Part shown: one piece after another, positions 7,479 through 15,680 of the stretch | Position numbering within the stretch: position 1 is the first letter of the stretch | Layout: every line of letters starts with the position of its first letter | NCBI RefSeq assembly: GCF_003315595.1 | Contig: NZ_QNQU01000030.1 | Span: 1-64,000, forward strand | Reading direction: 5' to 3' | DNA length: 64,000 nt | Source of the DNA: Pedobacter miscanthi | GTDB taxonomy: Bacteria > Bacteroidota > Bacteroidia > Sphingobacteriales > Sphingobacteriaceae | The notes under the pieces: model-generated | Databases searched by the model: none | Seen by the model: the letters and a program-made list of their open reading frames with translations, nothing else | What the model was told of the DNA's origin: nothing | Translations under genes and position numbers: made by a program

Positions 7479-10400
7479 TTATTTTACAGTAACCCTGATC
7501 CCCTCGCTGTGTGTGGTAAATTCTGGCGCATACATACTTTGTAAACTGGTAATCCCGTTCGAAAAGTTTCCGGCATGGGTAACCCGCAGCGGATACTCGA
7601 ATACATAGGTTCCTTTTGGCATATAACTGATAAAGAAATTGGTTGATGCATCTTTAGTACTTTCGTAATAGCCCAAACCATCCTGGTATTTATAGTGCGA
7701 AATTATGTTTACAGGTTCGAAACCGGACGAACGCATATCTTTTAAATGCAGGTACTCCATATCCCTGTCGCAGTAAATTTCGATGCGCACTTTCAATAAA
7801 TCGCCGGGTGCTAAAACATTGCTCGCGGTGAGTGGTGTTAGTATATCGCCACTGTTGCCTGCTTTTTGCAGAAATAGCTGCTTTTTGATCCTGATGCCGG
7901 TATTTGCGGGTGTTATTTTATCCAACTGCTCAAAATATTGCCAATATAACGCCCCCCATGCAATGGTTTGGTTATTGTTTTTAACCACTACCTTTCCCAT
8001 TTCAGGTTTTACAGCCGTACCCGGAATGGTTGTTTTTTGATAGCCGGTTCCGGCTTCTTTTGTTGCATCGGGCTGTTGTAAGTCTTCCAGCTTCTGCCCG
8101 CCAATGGTAATTTCAGGTGCTTTACTTTCGCTCAGCAGATCCGTGCCTCTCATTAATAAAGCGTAACAGGCAGCTGTGGTAGCTTTAGTCGTTTTCCAGT
8201 CGTTGGTTTGTTTGTTTTTAAGCAGCCAGATTTTCATTTCTTCTACTGCTTTATTATCCTTTGCTACTTCATCATAAGCTTCGATCAATAAAGATTGTGT
8301 TTCTACCGGACTTTGGTACCACCACCAGCCTGCTTTGTTCGTGGCCCAGTACATACCCAGTTCGTCATTCTGTTGTGCCGTTTGGTTTAACAGGGTGATG
8401 ATCTTTTTCGCTTCCTCGCTATTTCCGTTCCTGTTGAGTACTAAGGCAGTTTGCGCCAACTGATAGGTATCGAAGGTTTTCCAATTCGACATTAACTTTT
8501 TAAGGTAAAATTTTCTGGCCTTTACAAAATCAGGGTTGCTATTTTTTTGATCGGTATAACTTCTCGCAAAAAGGTAATGTAAAGGCAAATAAGCAAAACG
8601 TTTACCTTTTACTTCATCTTTGTAATCTTTAACCAAAGCAGCATCTAAATAATCAATGGCCTTATTAAGCATGGTATTAAAATTTGGATAGGCTTTTTCA
8701 TCAATCAGTTTTAGTTTTTTTAACTGCCCCATACCCAAAACAATGTGCTGGGTGATGTAACGGTCTTCGTGCATACCACTGAACCACGGAAAAGCACCAT
8801 TATTAAACTGCATTTTCTCGAGTTTTTCAAAATTGTTTTTCAGCTCGTAAGTCATCCTGTTTAAATCGAAAAGCACAGCCAAACGTTTTTTACGTTCAGT
8901 TTCATTATCAGCATTACGCACCCAGGGAGTTTCTTCCAGTAGAATTGATTTTAGCTCCTGGTTTTTCTCGAGGTTTGACAATAATGCGTTGCCATTATCG
9001 GTATTTTTCCATTGTTCAAAAACGGTTTTAATTTTAGGTGATGAATTAATAATCCCTATTGCAAAACTATTGGCATAAAAACGGCTGAATGTTTGTTCGG
9101 CGCACTCATAAGGATATTCCATCAGGTATGGTAAGGCCTGCACGGCATACCAAATCGGGTTTGAGGTAAACTCGAAAGTTAAACTTTGGTTGCGTAAGGT
9201 TTTGGAGCCAGCCGATTTTTCGAGTTTTTCCAAATCGAATGTTTTAGTGCTGTTACCACGTACATTTATCCGCATACTTTCGGTTACCAGCATGGCATTT
9301 GCCAAAACCGGAATGGTATTTTCTTCACCATCACTAAATTTGCCACTCTGGGCCAAAACTTTATAAGTTATTGCATTAATTCCCGGCGGAATAATCAATG
9401 TCCATTTTAAAACAGTATTGCCTTCGTTGTCTACCTCGAAACTTTTTTCTGTTTTTTCACCTTTTGCAAAAAGCTGTACAGGTTTTGCTGTGAGTGCATC
9501 GGTAAGCTCCAAACTGGCATTTCCAATGAGTTTTTTACCTGCCAGGTTATTAAGTTTGGCGCTTAATAAAATGGTATCGCCTTCGCGGAAAAACCGTGGG
9601 GCATTTATGGCTATGGCCAGTTGTTTTTGCGTAACCAGCTCGTTGGTAATAAAGGCCGTTTTTAAATCTTTGGTGTGCGCAAAACCCATCATTTTGTAAC
9701 GGGTTAAACTTTGTGGTATGGTAAACTCGATCTTGATTTCGCCTTTGGCATCGGTTAACAACTGTGGATAAAAGAATGCCAGTTCGTTAAAGTTGGTACG
9801 GGGGGTAATGTTTGGCTTTTTTGTTGCTTCTACTTCCTGGCGCAAGTTTGGATCCTTGAGTTCATCATAAAATGTTGCTTTAGTATCTCCCTTTAACTTT
9901 TCAACCGTTGGCGCTTCTATGTTAAGTCCGGCCGCCCTAGCCTGCAAAGTGGCAGCTCCCCGTATTTGCATTGCTGCCCCGGTCATACTTTGCTTTTTTT
10001 GCGTGCCATAACCAGTAACTACTACCTCATTTAAAGCCTGTCCATCTTCTTTTAAAGTAATATCGATCCGTTTTTTTGCCCCTACCTTTATTAACTGGCT
10101 TTTATAACCGATAAAGCCAACAGTTAAGGTTTCGCCAATTTTTGCATCTATGGTATAAATACCAAAAACATTAGTTGTAGTGATCAATTTACCGCACCTT
10201 ATCTGTACACCTGGTAGTATTTCGCCCTGGTTATCTTTTACCACGCCATAAACCACGTTGCCTTTTTCCAGTTCAGACAGTTTTGTAAGAGCTTCGGCCA
10301 ATAAACCTTTTTTCGAGTTTTTTTGGATCGTATTGATATAATTCCGATAACCATAATTATAACCACCATAATAATTGTATCCAAACAAATTCAGGTTTTC

Positions 10401-13400
10401 GTAACTGCGGGTAAGTACACTATAATTACGTTGAGCACTTAAAAACCACAGGTAATACGGATTGGCAACATCGTTTATATTGAAATTCCAGTTATAAAAA
10501 TAATAGTTGAAACTGTTTTGGAAACTGGTATTCCAATCCACTTTTTTCAAGTCGTCTAAACTCGCATCGTAAAGCGTTGCCACCATTTCTGCTATCTGTT
10601 TTTCGCCATTATTGTTACTGATCTGCAATTTCCAGCTTTCCTTTTCTCCAGGCTGTAATTTATCCCTAAAGGTTAAGAAACGGATGTTCAGTTCTTTCTG
10701 TGGATCCATAATTTTAACCTGCTGGAGCGAATTATAAACTGTGCCCTGGTATACCATGGTGAACTGCACGGCAAAACCATCTTCATAACCGGCCTTTGGT
10801 TTAATTTTAACTATACTTTGCTTAGGCGACAGGTTAATCCAAACTTTTTCGTCTATACTGTCGCGATAATAAACTTCATAATAAGCCTTTGTATTTTCTG
10901 CTAAACCAGCCAAACGGAAAACCGCACTTTGGGTTGGTTTGATTACGCTTACTTCGGGTGTTATCCACTCCATATTGGATTGGATTACAGCTGGCTCATC
11001 ATGGTAAACCACCAGGTATTTATCAACTTTGGCGGTGTCGTTCTGCTCATTTACAGCCAGTAAACTGATTTTATAATAACCGGACTTCAAATCTTTTTGG
11101 CTAAAACTTAGGTTGCCGAGTCCGTTTTTAGCAATGATTTTCTGCTCATATTCTAAAGATTTAACAGGCCATTTAGCCACTTCGAGCTCGTTATTATAAT
11201 CATCATTAGGAAAGTTTTTAACAAAATCTGCCCTGCTCATCGCATAGTTTTCGGCATAAAACGGACTTTTGTTCACTAGCCTCGATGGCACCTCTAACAA
11301 CCTCCATTCTGCTTTGACGGTAGATTTGATGGGATTGTTGTTTAAATTGCTTACCGAAAAAGAGATGCTATCGGTTTTGCTACCAACATAAACCACCTGT
11401 TCGGTATTGATATTAAGCACTATGTCGTTTTTACCAACATTTAAAGTAGTGCTTTTGGTTCGTGTTTCGCCATTTAAATCTGTTATATCGGCTACAATTT
11501 CGTAACTATAATTTTGCCTGTTATCTGTAGCCTTTGCAAAAAATGTAATGTCAAATTTTCCGCCGGCTTTGGTATTGGTTTTACCGATAGCAATCTGTTT
11601 TCTTTCGCTAAATATCCGCGAGCCATAAATGGCCGAACGTTGTGCATAACTTAAGCGGTAATCGTCCATTACCCTTCTGAAAACCTTATAACTCACCCTG
11701 GCATTACTTACTGAATAACCCGAAAAAGAATTCGCCTTCCCCTCCACCTTAATGCTATCGTTCAGTTTATAATGCTTATCAGGCTTATCAAAAACCACTT
11801 CAAAAGTTGGCCTTTTATATTCTTCTACTTGTATAGCAATCCTGCCGTAATCGGTTTCTATTTCCATTTCGCCGTTTAATAGCCCCATCGGAATGCTAAA
11901 CGAGCCCTGGAATGTGCCATATTCGTTACTAACCATTTTGGTTTTGGCAATTTCTTTCCCATTGGCATCACTAAAAGAAACCTCTAGCGATTTATTTACA
12001 CTGATTTTATTTTTCCCATTGATTAGATCTAAACATAATCCCTTGTAATAAACAGTTTGCCCTGGGCGGTAAATCGGCCTGTCGGTAAATAGGATCACCC
12101 GGTCTTCATCCAAGTCGTTATCCCCGTTACCATTGTACCTGCTGATATTTACCAGTAATACATCCTTTCCGTTGCTTAGCAGCGCACTGGTCATACCGCT
12201 CTGTGTTTCGGCAGTAGTGGCATAACCATTATCATTGGTGGTTAATAATTCTCCATCAATATATTTACGCGTATTATAATCGTATCTCTTTTGCCTGATT
12301 TTCACATTTTTTAGCGGCGCTCCACTCCCTAAATCACTCACAAAATATTCGCGGTTATCGTTGTTGAGTCTGTTAATTACCGCCATTGCAGTAACCTTAA
12401 AATTGATATTGCTATATACGGTATCGTTATATTGGCGGTTAATGGTTTGAGCGATTAAAGTATAGCTCCCAAAAGGCAGACCATCAATTTTATCCACCAA
12501 AGTATGGTTTTGATAATCATTTGTTTTCGGAACTTTTACAGTCCACTGTTTAATGATTTTACTTTTTGATAAAAAAGCTAAAAAATCTGCTTTATTCCTG
12601 AACTGCTCGTAGTCATTTTTAACCTCGGGCGAATTAAACAACCTCAGTAAAACCGTATCGGTATTTTTATACGACAGGTATAACTGGCCAGGTTTATCGG
12701 GCTGTATATAACTTTTAACTTTAACTGATAATTCGCTGCTTTTAATCTGTTCAATTAAATTTGTGGCATTCTCTGCTCCAATGCTTTTGGGAAAAGCATG
12801 AATGGCCTTTTCGGCCAGGGCAACAGCTGTAATCAGATTTTCTTTGTTGGTATCAACCGTTAATCGGGCATTTTTATGCATTAACGCCTGTTCGTACAAA
12901 ATATCTGAATAAACTTCGCTCTGTGTACTTTGTTCGGCCAGCTGGGTTAAGGCATTATTGTACAGCTCTTCACTTTCGCCCGAAAAATGCTGATGTACAA
13001 ATTTTAACCGCTTTAAATCAACATCGGCAAGGGCCGAAAAATTATTGTTTTGCTGATGAAAGCTGATCAGGTTTTTAAACAGTTGTAACACCTGCGGTTT
13101 AAATGATGTGCTATCTGCTGGTACCGCAATACTTAAAAACTCTGTCCTTTTTCCAAACCATTTAACATTGCCCATATCAATCAGTTCATCATCATACTGT
13201 GTGAGGTTAATTTGCGTATTGCTTAAAACATCGATTGCCCGATGGGCCAACAGATCGTATAGCGTAGGCCTGAAACTTCTGTATTTTTTATCCCCGGCTA
13301 AAACGGCATCAAGTGTATCCACCCTGATCTGCTGTAAAACCTTTATCTCTTTTAAAGATAAAAGATAATTTTTTACCGCTTCTTCATTCAGTTTTCTAAT

Positions 13401-13835
13401 ACTCCAGGTTTTAATATCATTACCAATATCGCCCTGTACCTGCGTGCGCTGGGTTATTTGCCAGTGGTTTTGCTGCAGGTAATTCCAATAGGTTTCGGCC
13501 AAAAGCGACTGTAAAATACTTTTTTCGGGATGGTTGGCTTTGCTGATATCGCTCCGCAGATCGTTCAAAATTTTATCAAAGGCATTTTCTTCCAGGTAGC
13601 TTTGAAACATCATCCTGTAGATAACCGATTTGATCAGTAAAGGTGTATTATGGGTTTGATGCGCCTGTTCATTTATTTTTTCAATCAGGGCCAGTGCATC
13701 TTTAGGTTTGGCCTGATTGGCGATAGAATCGACCCTGTAAAAATCGCCGAGGCTGTATTTCCGTTGTGCAGAAACATTTAACGATAGCAGAAAGATGAAA
13801 ATGAATGAAGCAGAAAGGCGAAATAATAGGTTCAT
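7479..13835 (-). CDS. Giant alpha-2-macroglobulin-like protein with embedded SusC-type segment
   Basis: A 2118-residue exported macroglobulin. The signal peptide ends at LNVSAQ. An MG2 domain starts near residue 575 (ILFTDRPIYRPGQTVYYKG), the A2M core lies near 1355-1395 and the thioester motif CAEQ is intact at 1578-1581. An all-alpha bundle follows, then a receptor-binding-like C terminus. Bacterial macroglobulins trap attacking proteases in the periplasm or at the surface. Unusually, residues about 1193-1292 carry a carboxypeptidase-regulatory domain followed by NEVVVTGYGTQKKQSMTGAA, the signature that precedes the plug of SusC receptors. There is no barrel. The gene is single, with a terminator behind it and divergent ribH ahead. 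Confidence 0.9.
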   Translation of the reverse strand: MNLLFRLSASFIFIFLLSLNVSAQRKYSLGDFYRVDSIANQAKPKDALALIEKINEQAHQTHNTPLLIKSVIYRMMFQSYLEENAFDKILNDLRSDISKANHPEKSILQSLLAETYWNYLQQNHWQITQRTQVQGDIGNDIKTWSIRKLNEEAVKNYLLSLKEIKVLQQIRVDTLDAVLAGDKKYRSFRPTLYDLLAHRAIDVLSNTQINLTQYDDELIDMGNVKWFGKRTEFLSIAVPADSTSFKPQVLQLFKNLISFHQQNNNFSALADVDLKRLKFVHQHFSGESEELYNNALTQLAEQSTQSEVYSDILYEQALMHKNARLTVDTNKENLITAVALAEKAIHAFPKSIGAENATNLIEQIKSSELSVKVKSYIQPDKPGQLYLSYKNTDTVLLRLFNSPEVKNDYEQFRNKADFLAFLSKSKIIKQWTVKVPKTNDYQNHTLVDKIDGLPFGSYTLIAQTINRQYNDTVYSNINFKVTAMAVINRLNNDNREYFVSDLGSGAPLKNVKIRQKRYDYNTRKYIDGELLTTNDNGYATTAETQSGMTSALLSNGKDVLLVNISRYNGNGDNDLDEDRVILFTDRPIYRPGQTVYYKGLCLDLINGKNKISVNKSLEVSFSDANGKEIAKTKMVSNEYGTFQGSFSIPMGLLNGEMEIETDYGRIAIQVEEYKRPTFEVVFDKPDKHYKLNDSIKVEGKANSFSGYSVSNARVSYKVFRRVMDDYRLSYAQRSAIYGSRIFSERKQIAIGKTNTKAGGKFDITFFAKATDNRQNYSYEIVADITDLNGETRTKSTTLNVGKNDIVLNINTEQVVYVGSKTDSISFSVSNLNNNPIKSTVKAEWRLLEVPSRLVNKSPFYAENYAMSRADFVKNFPNDDYNNELEVAKWPVKSLEYEQKIIAKNGLGNLSFSQKDLKSGYYKISLLAVNEQNDTAKVDKYLVVYHDEPAVIQSNMEWITPEVSVIKPTQSAVFRLAGLAENTKAYYEVYYRDSIDEKVWINLSPKQSIVKIKPKAGYEDGFAVQFTMVYQGTVYNSLQQVKIMDPQKELNIRFLTFRDKLQPGEKESWKLQISNNNGEKQIAEMVATLYDASLDDLKKVDWNTSFQNSFNYYFYNWNFNINDVANPYYLWFLSAQRNYSVLTRSYENLNLFGYNYYGGYNYGYRNYINTIQKNSKKGLLAEALTKLSELEKGNVVYGVVKDNQGEILPGVQIRCGKLITTTNVFGIYTIDAKIGETLTVGFIGYKSQLIKVGAKKRIDITLKEDGQALNEVVVTGYGTQKKQSMTGAAMQIRGAATLQARAAGLNIEAPTVEKLKGDTKATFYDELKDPNLRQEVEATKKPNITPRTNFNELAFFYPQLLTDAKGEIKIEFTIPQSLTRYKMMGFAHTKDLKTAFITNELVTQKQLAIAINAPRFFREGDTILLSAKLNNLAGKKLIGNASLELTDALTAKPVQLFAKGEKTEKSFEVDNEGNTVLKWTLIIPPGINAITYKVLAQSGKFSDGEENTIPVLANAMLVTESMRINVRGNSTKTFDLEKLEKSAGSKTLRNQSLTFEFTSNPIWYAVQALPYLMEYPYECAEQTFSRFYANSFAIGIINSSPKIKTVFEQWKNTDNGNALLSNLEKNQELKSILLEETPWVRNADNETERKKRLAVLFDLNRMTYELKNNFEKLEKMQFNNGAFPWFSGMHEDRYITQHIVLGMGQLKKLKLIDEKAYPNFNTMLNKAIDYLDAALVKDYKDEVKGKRFAYLPLHYLFARSYTDQKNSNPDFVKARKFYLKKLMSNWKTFDTYQLAQTALVLNRNGNSEEAKKIITLLNQTAQQNDELGMYWATNKAGWWWYQSPVETQSLLIEAYDEVAKDNKAVEEMKIWLLKNKQTNDWKTTKATTAACYALLMRGTDLLSESKAPEITIGGQKLEDLQQPDATKEAGTGYQKTTIPGTAVKPEMGKVVVKNNNQTIAWGALYWQYFEQLDKITPANTGIRIKKQLFLQKAGNSGDILTPLTASNVLAPGDLLKVRIEIYCDRDMEYLHLKDMRSSGFEPVNIISHYKYQDGLGYYESTKDASTNFFISYMPKGTYVFEYPLRVTHAGNFSNGITSLQSMYAPEFTTHSEGIRVTVK

Positions 13836-13985
13836 AAGAGGTATTGCGTTTTAATAAAGATGGCTGGAATGTAAAAATTCCATAAGTGCTTAAGATTTAT
13901 CTGATTCTTATACTAATCTAAGTATTAATACACTAAATGTTACAAGTTACAAACATTAAGGTTTTTAACATTCAGGGCATAACAT

Positions 13986-13993
13986 TATCTTTG
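13986..13993 (+). promoter_or_regulatory. Bacteroidota -7 box (TATCTTTG) of ribH
   Basis: TATCTTTG matches the TAnnTTTG -7 consensus of the Bacteroidota housekeeping sigma factor. It lies only four bases before the ribH start codon, so the transcript would be leaderless or nearly so. A clear -33 TTTG was not found at the usual distance. Confidence 0.5.
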
Positions 13994-13997
13994 CCCC

Positions 13998-14489
13998 ATG
14001 TCAACACAATTAAAAAATCTATCTGATTTCTCACACACTACCGTTCCAAGTGGTACAAACTATAAATTCGGGATCATTGTTGCCGAGTGGAACGCCGAAA
14101 TTACCGGCGCTTTATACAATGGCGCACTAAAAACCCTGTTAGCAAATGGTGTTGCCGAAGAAAATATCATTTCTTTACCGGTACCCGGAAGTTTCGAATT
14201 AACAGGTGGTGCAGAAATCCTGTTGAGCAAAAGAAGTGATATTGATGCCGTAATCTGCTTGGGTTGCGTAATACAGGGCGATACCAAACATTTCGATTTT
14301 ATCTGCGATGCAGTAGCCCAGGGTGTAACCAATGTTGGCATTAAATACAGCAAACCGGTTATTTTTGGAGTGTTAACTACCAATAATTTAGAACAGGCAC
14401 AAGACCGTGCAGGTGGCAAGCATGGCAATAAAGGCGACGAAGCTGCTATTACTGCAATTAAAATGGCCGATTTTTCTGCACAGATTTAA
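13998..14489 (+). CDS. ribH: 6,7-dimethyl-8-ribityllumazine synthase
   Basis: This is the penultimate enzyme of riboflavin synthesis. It condenses 5-amino-6-ribitylamino-uracil with 3,4-dihydroxy-2-butanone 4-phosphate in the cytoplasm and usually assembles into large shells. At 163 residues the length is normal. Family motifs are all present: AEWNAEITGALYNGA near the N terminus, PGSFELTGGAE, CLGCVIQGDTKHFDFI with the catalytic His region, and FGVLTTNNLEQAQDRAGGK near the C terminus. No other rib gene is nearby, so the gene is dispersed from the rest of the pathway. It is divergent from the macroglobulin gene and followed by the small lipoprotein gene. Confidence 0.97.
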   Translation: MSTQLKNLSDFSHTTVPSGTNYKFGIIVAEWNAEITGALYNGALKTLLANGVAEENIISLPVPGSFELTGGAEILLSKRSDIDAVICLGCVIQGDTKHFDFICDAVAQGVTNVGIKYSKPVIFGVLTTNNLEQAQDRAGGKHGNKGDEAAITAIKMADFSAQI

Positions 14490-14547
14490 ACTTGTATTTT
14501 AATAATTATTTGTAACTTAGAAGTTTAAAAATTATCAAAAATTACGG

Positions 14548-14670
14548 ATGAAAAAAGTAGCCATCTTACTATTGGCGGTGTTCAGCACCATTACCATTTT
14601 AGAATCTTGTTCTTCTAAACTTTGTCCTGCCTACGGATCTTATCCGGAAGGAAAACGCAGAAGAAATTAA
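14548..14670 (+). CDS. Small lipoprotein, 40 residues
   Basis: A very short gene easily missed by length cut-offs. It starts MKKVAILLLAVF, a good lipoprotein signal peptide, with a lipobox ending at Cys21 (LESC). The mature peptide is only about 20 residues (CSSKLCPAYG, then a basic tail GKRRRN) and contains a second Cys. It follows ribH by 58 bases and precedes ytxJ by 88, all on the plus strand. The organised leader and basic C terminus argue for a real gene. I do not know its function; a small envelope lipoprotein is the safest description. Confidence 0.65.
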   Translation: MKKVAILLLAVFSTITILESCSSKLCPAYGSYPEGKRRRN

Positions 14671-14758
14671 GCTTCCATATCTGCTATCTTCATATTCAGG
14701 TCATTTGCAGAACTTTATTCAACTGCAGATGTTATTCCTGTAAACAATAATATATATC

Positions 14759-15091
14759 ATGACTTGGGTTAACTTAACTTCAGTAGAACAGCTTGACGAG
14801 ATAAAAAACGCAAGTGGTTTTAGTCTTATTTTTAAGCACAGTACACGTTGCTCCATCAGCTTAATGGCTAAAAGAAATTTCGAATTTGATTGGGATGTGA
14901 TTCCGGCAGATACAAAACTGTACTTTTTAGACCTGATCAGCTACCGCGACATTTCGAACAAAATTGCCGAAGTATTCCAGGTAGCACATCAATCGCCACA
15001 AATTTTGTTGATCAAAGACGGCGATTGCGTACTAGAGGCTTCGCACAGCGATATTTCTGCAGAAGAGGTTGCAGAAGTAATCGCAGCTTAA
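14759..15091 (+). CDS. ytxJ: Monothiol bacilliredoxin YtxJ
   Basis: A thioredoxin-fold protein of 110 residues. It matches YtxJ (DUF2847), the monothiol bacilliredoxin that removes bacillithiol from S-bacillithiolated proteins. The key motif is FKHSTRCSISLMAK with the single reactive Cys31. The C-terminal SPQILLIKDGDCVLEASH is typical of the fold around the cis-Pro. Bacillithiol is made by Bacillota and by many Bacteroidota, so the gene implies that this organism uses it. The bsh synthesis genes are not in the window. A strong terminator follows directly. Confidence 0.9.
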   Translation: MTWVNLTSVEQLDEIKNASGFSLIFKHSTRCSISLMAKRNFEFDWDVIPADTKLYFLDLISYRDISNKIAEVFQVAHQSPQILLIKDGDCVLEASHSDISAEEVAEVIAA

Positions 15092-15112
15092 TTAATTATA
15101 AAAAAATGATAT

Positions 15113-15142
15113 AAGGGGTATTCGAGCAATTGAATACCCCTT
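15113..15142 (+). terminator. Rho-independent terminator after ytxJ
   Basis: AAGGGGTATTC (15113-15123) pairs perfectly with GAATACCCCTT (15132-15142) across an 8-base loop, and a T run follows. It is placed 21 bases after the ytxJ stop codon. Confidence 0.9.
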
Positions 15143-15168
15143 TTTTAATAAAAATACATTGATTTTTT

Positions 15169-15270
15169 ATTAGAAAAGCAATGTCCTGTGTTGCATCGGT
15201 TATGATAGTCCTGCTGTACACTGTAGTTCCGATTGAAAAAATCGGAAGCTGCCGTTCCCATCAGGTTTAT
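15169..15270 (-). repeat. Dispersed structured element, copy A
   Basis: Read on the minus strand, this stretch is roughly three-quarters identical to 27465-27575 on the plus strand. Shared blocks are GATGGGAACGGCA, a hairpin of the form TCCGAT-loop-ATCGGA, then TACAGTGTACAGC, GGACTA and AACCGAT, ending in TGCTTTTC. The hairpin here is TTCCGATTTTTTCAATCGGAA; in the other copy the stem reads ATCCCGAT and ATCGGGAT, so a T-A pair has become C-G with pairing kept. The short minus-strand ORF across it is probably not a gene. Confidence 0.7.
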
Positions 15271-15303
15271 ACCCTTAAGGCCAGTGAACAGAAAACCACC
15301 AAA

Positions 15304-15597
15304 CGTTCCTACGGAACGAAGAGAGCATTCCTTTTGAATATTACCTATGAATCGTTCCTCCGGAACGTAAAATTGCACCAATATTAATCGCCCTGATTAG
15401 ACGTAAACTAGCTATAAAGTAAAACTTGCCTTAACAAGCGTCTCGGCGGGGCGCATCATGGATAGAATTTATTATTGGTGTTCGTTTCCATAGGAATATT
15501 TCGTCAGGAAATTTTGAGCCGTGGGCCACGAATCGAGGGAGGCAGGGGCATTAATAATAAATATCACCCTAATGCAGCGTCCCGCCGGGACGCATCA
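15304..15597. repeat. Cluster of short GC-rich palindromes in a gene-free gap
   Basis: The gap between the ytxJ terminator and the mqo terminator has no gene. It holds CGTTCCTACGGAACG and CGTTCCTCCGGAACG about 50 bp apart, then two related motifs, CGTCTCGGCGGGGCGCATCATGG (around 15440) and GCGTCCCGCCGGGACGC followed by ATCATGGGTAGA (around 15578). Palindromes followed by this kind of short conserved tag are typical of dispersed intergenic elements. Confidence 0.6.
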
Positions 15598-15628
15598 TGG
15601 GTAGACAAATCGAGGATCGGATCAACAA

Positions 15629-15658
15629 AAAAGGTCCCGATTTGCACCAGGACCTTTT
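15629..15658 (-). terminator. Rho-independent terminator of mqo
   Basis: AAAAGGTCC (15629-15637) pairs with GGACCTTTT (15650-15658) around a 12-base loop. On the minus strand the stem is followed by TTTTTTG-type sequence. It lies 23 bases beyond the mqo stop codon. Confidence 0.8.
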
Positions 15659-15680
15659 AAAAATTTATGATTGTTATGGC

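Noticed and set aside
7479..13835. TonB receptor, because of the SusC-like signature
   Set aside because: MG2, A2M core and CAEQ thioester identify a macroglobulin, and no beta-barrel or terminal Phe is seen.
15145..15381. Minus-strand ORF of 78 codons (GINLMGTAASDFF...)
   Set aside because: It reads through a dispersed repeat whose second copy at 27.5 kb has a different frame context. The conserved feature is the hairpin, so a structured element is the simpler explanation.
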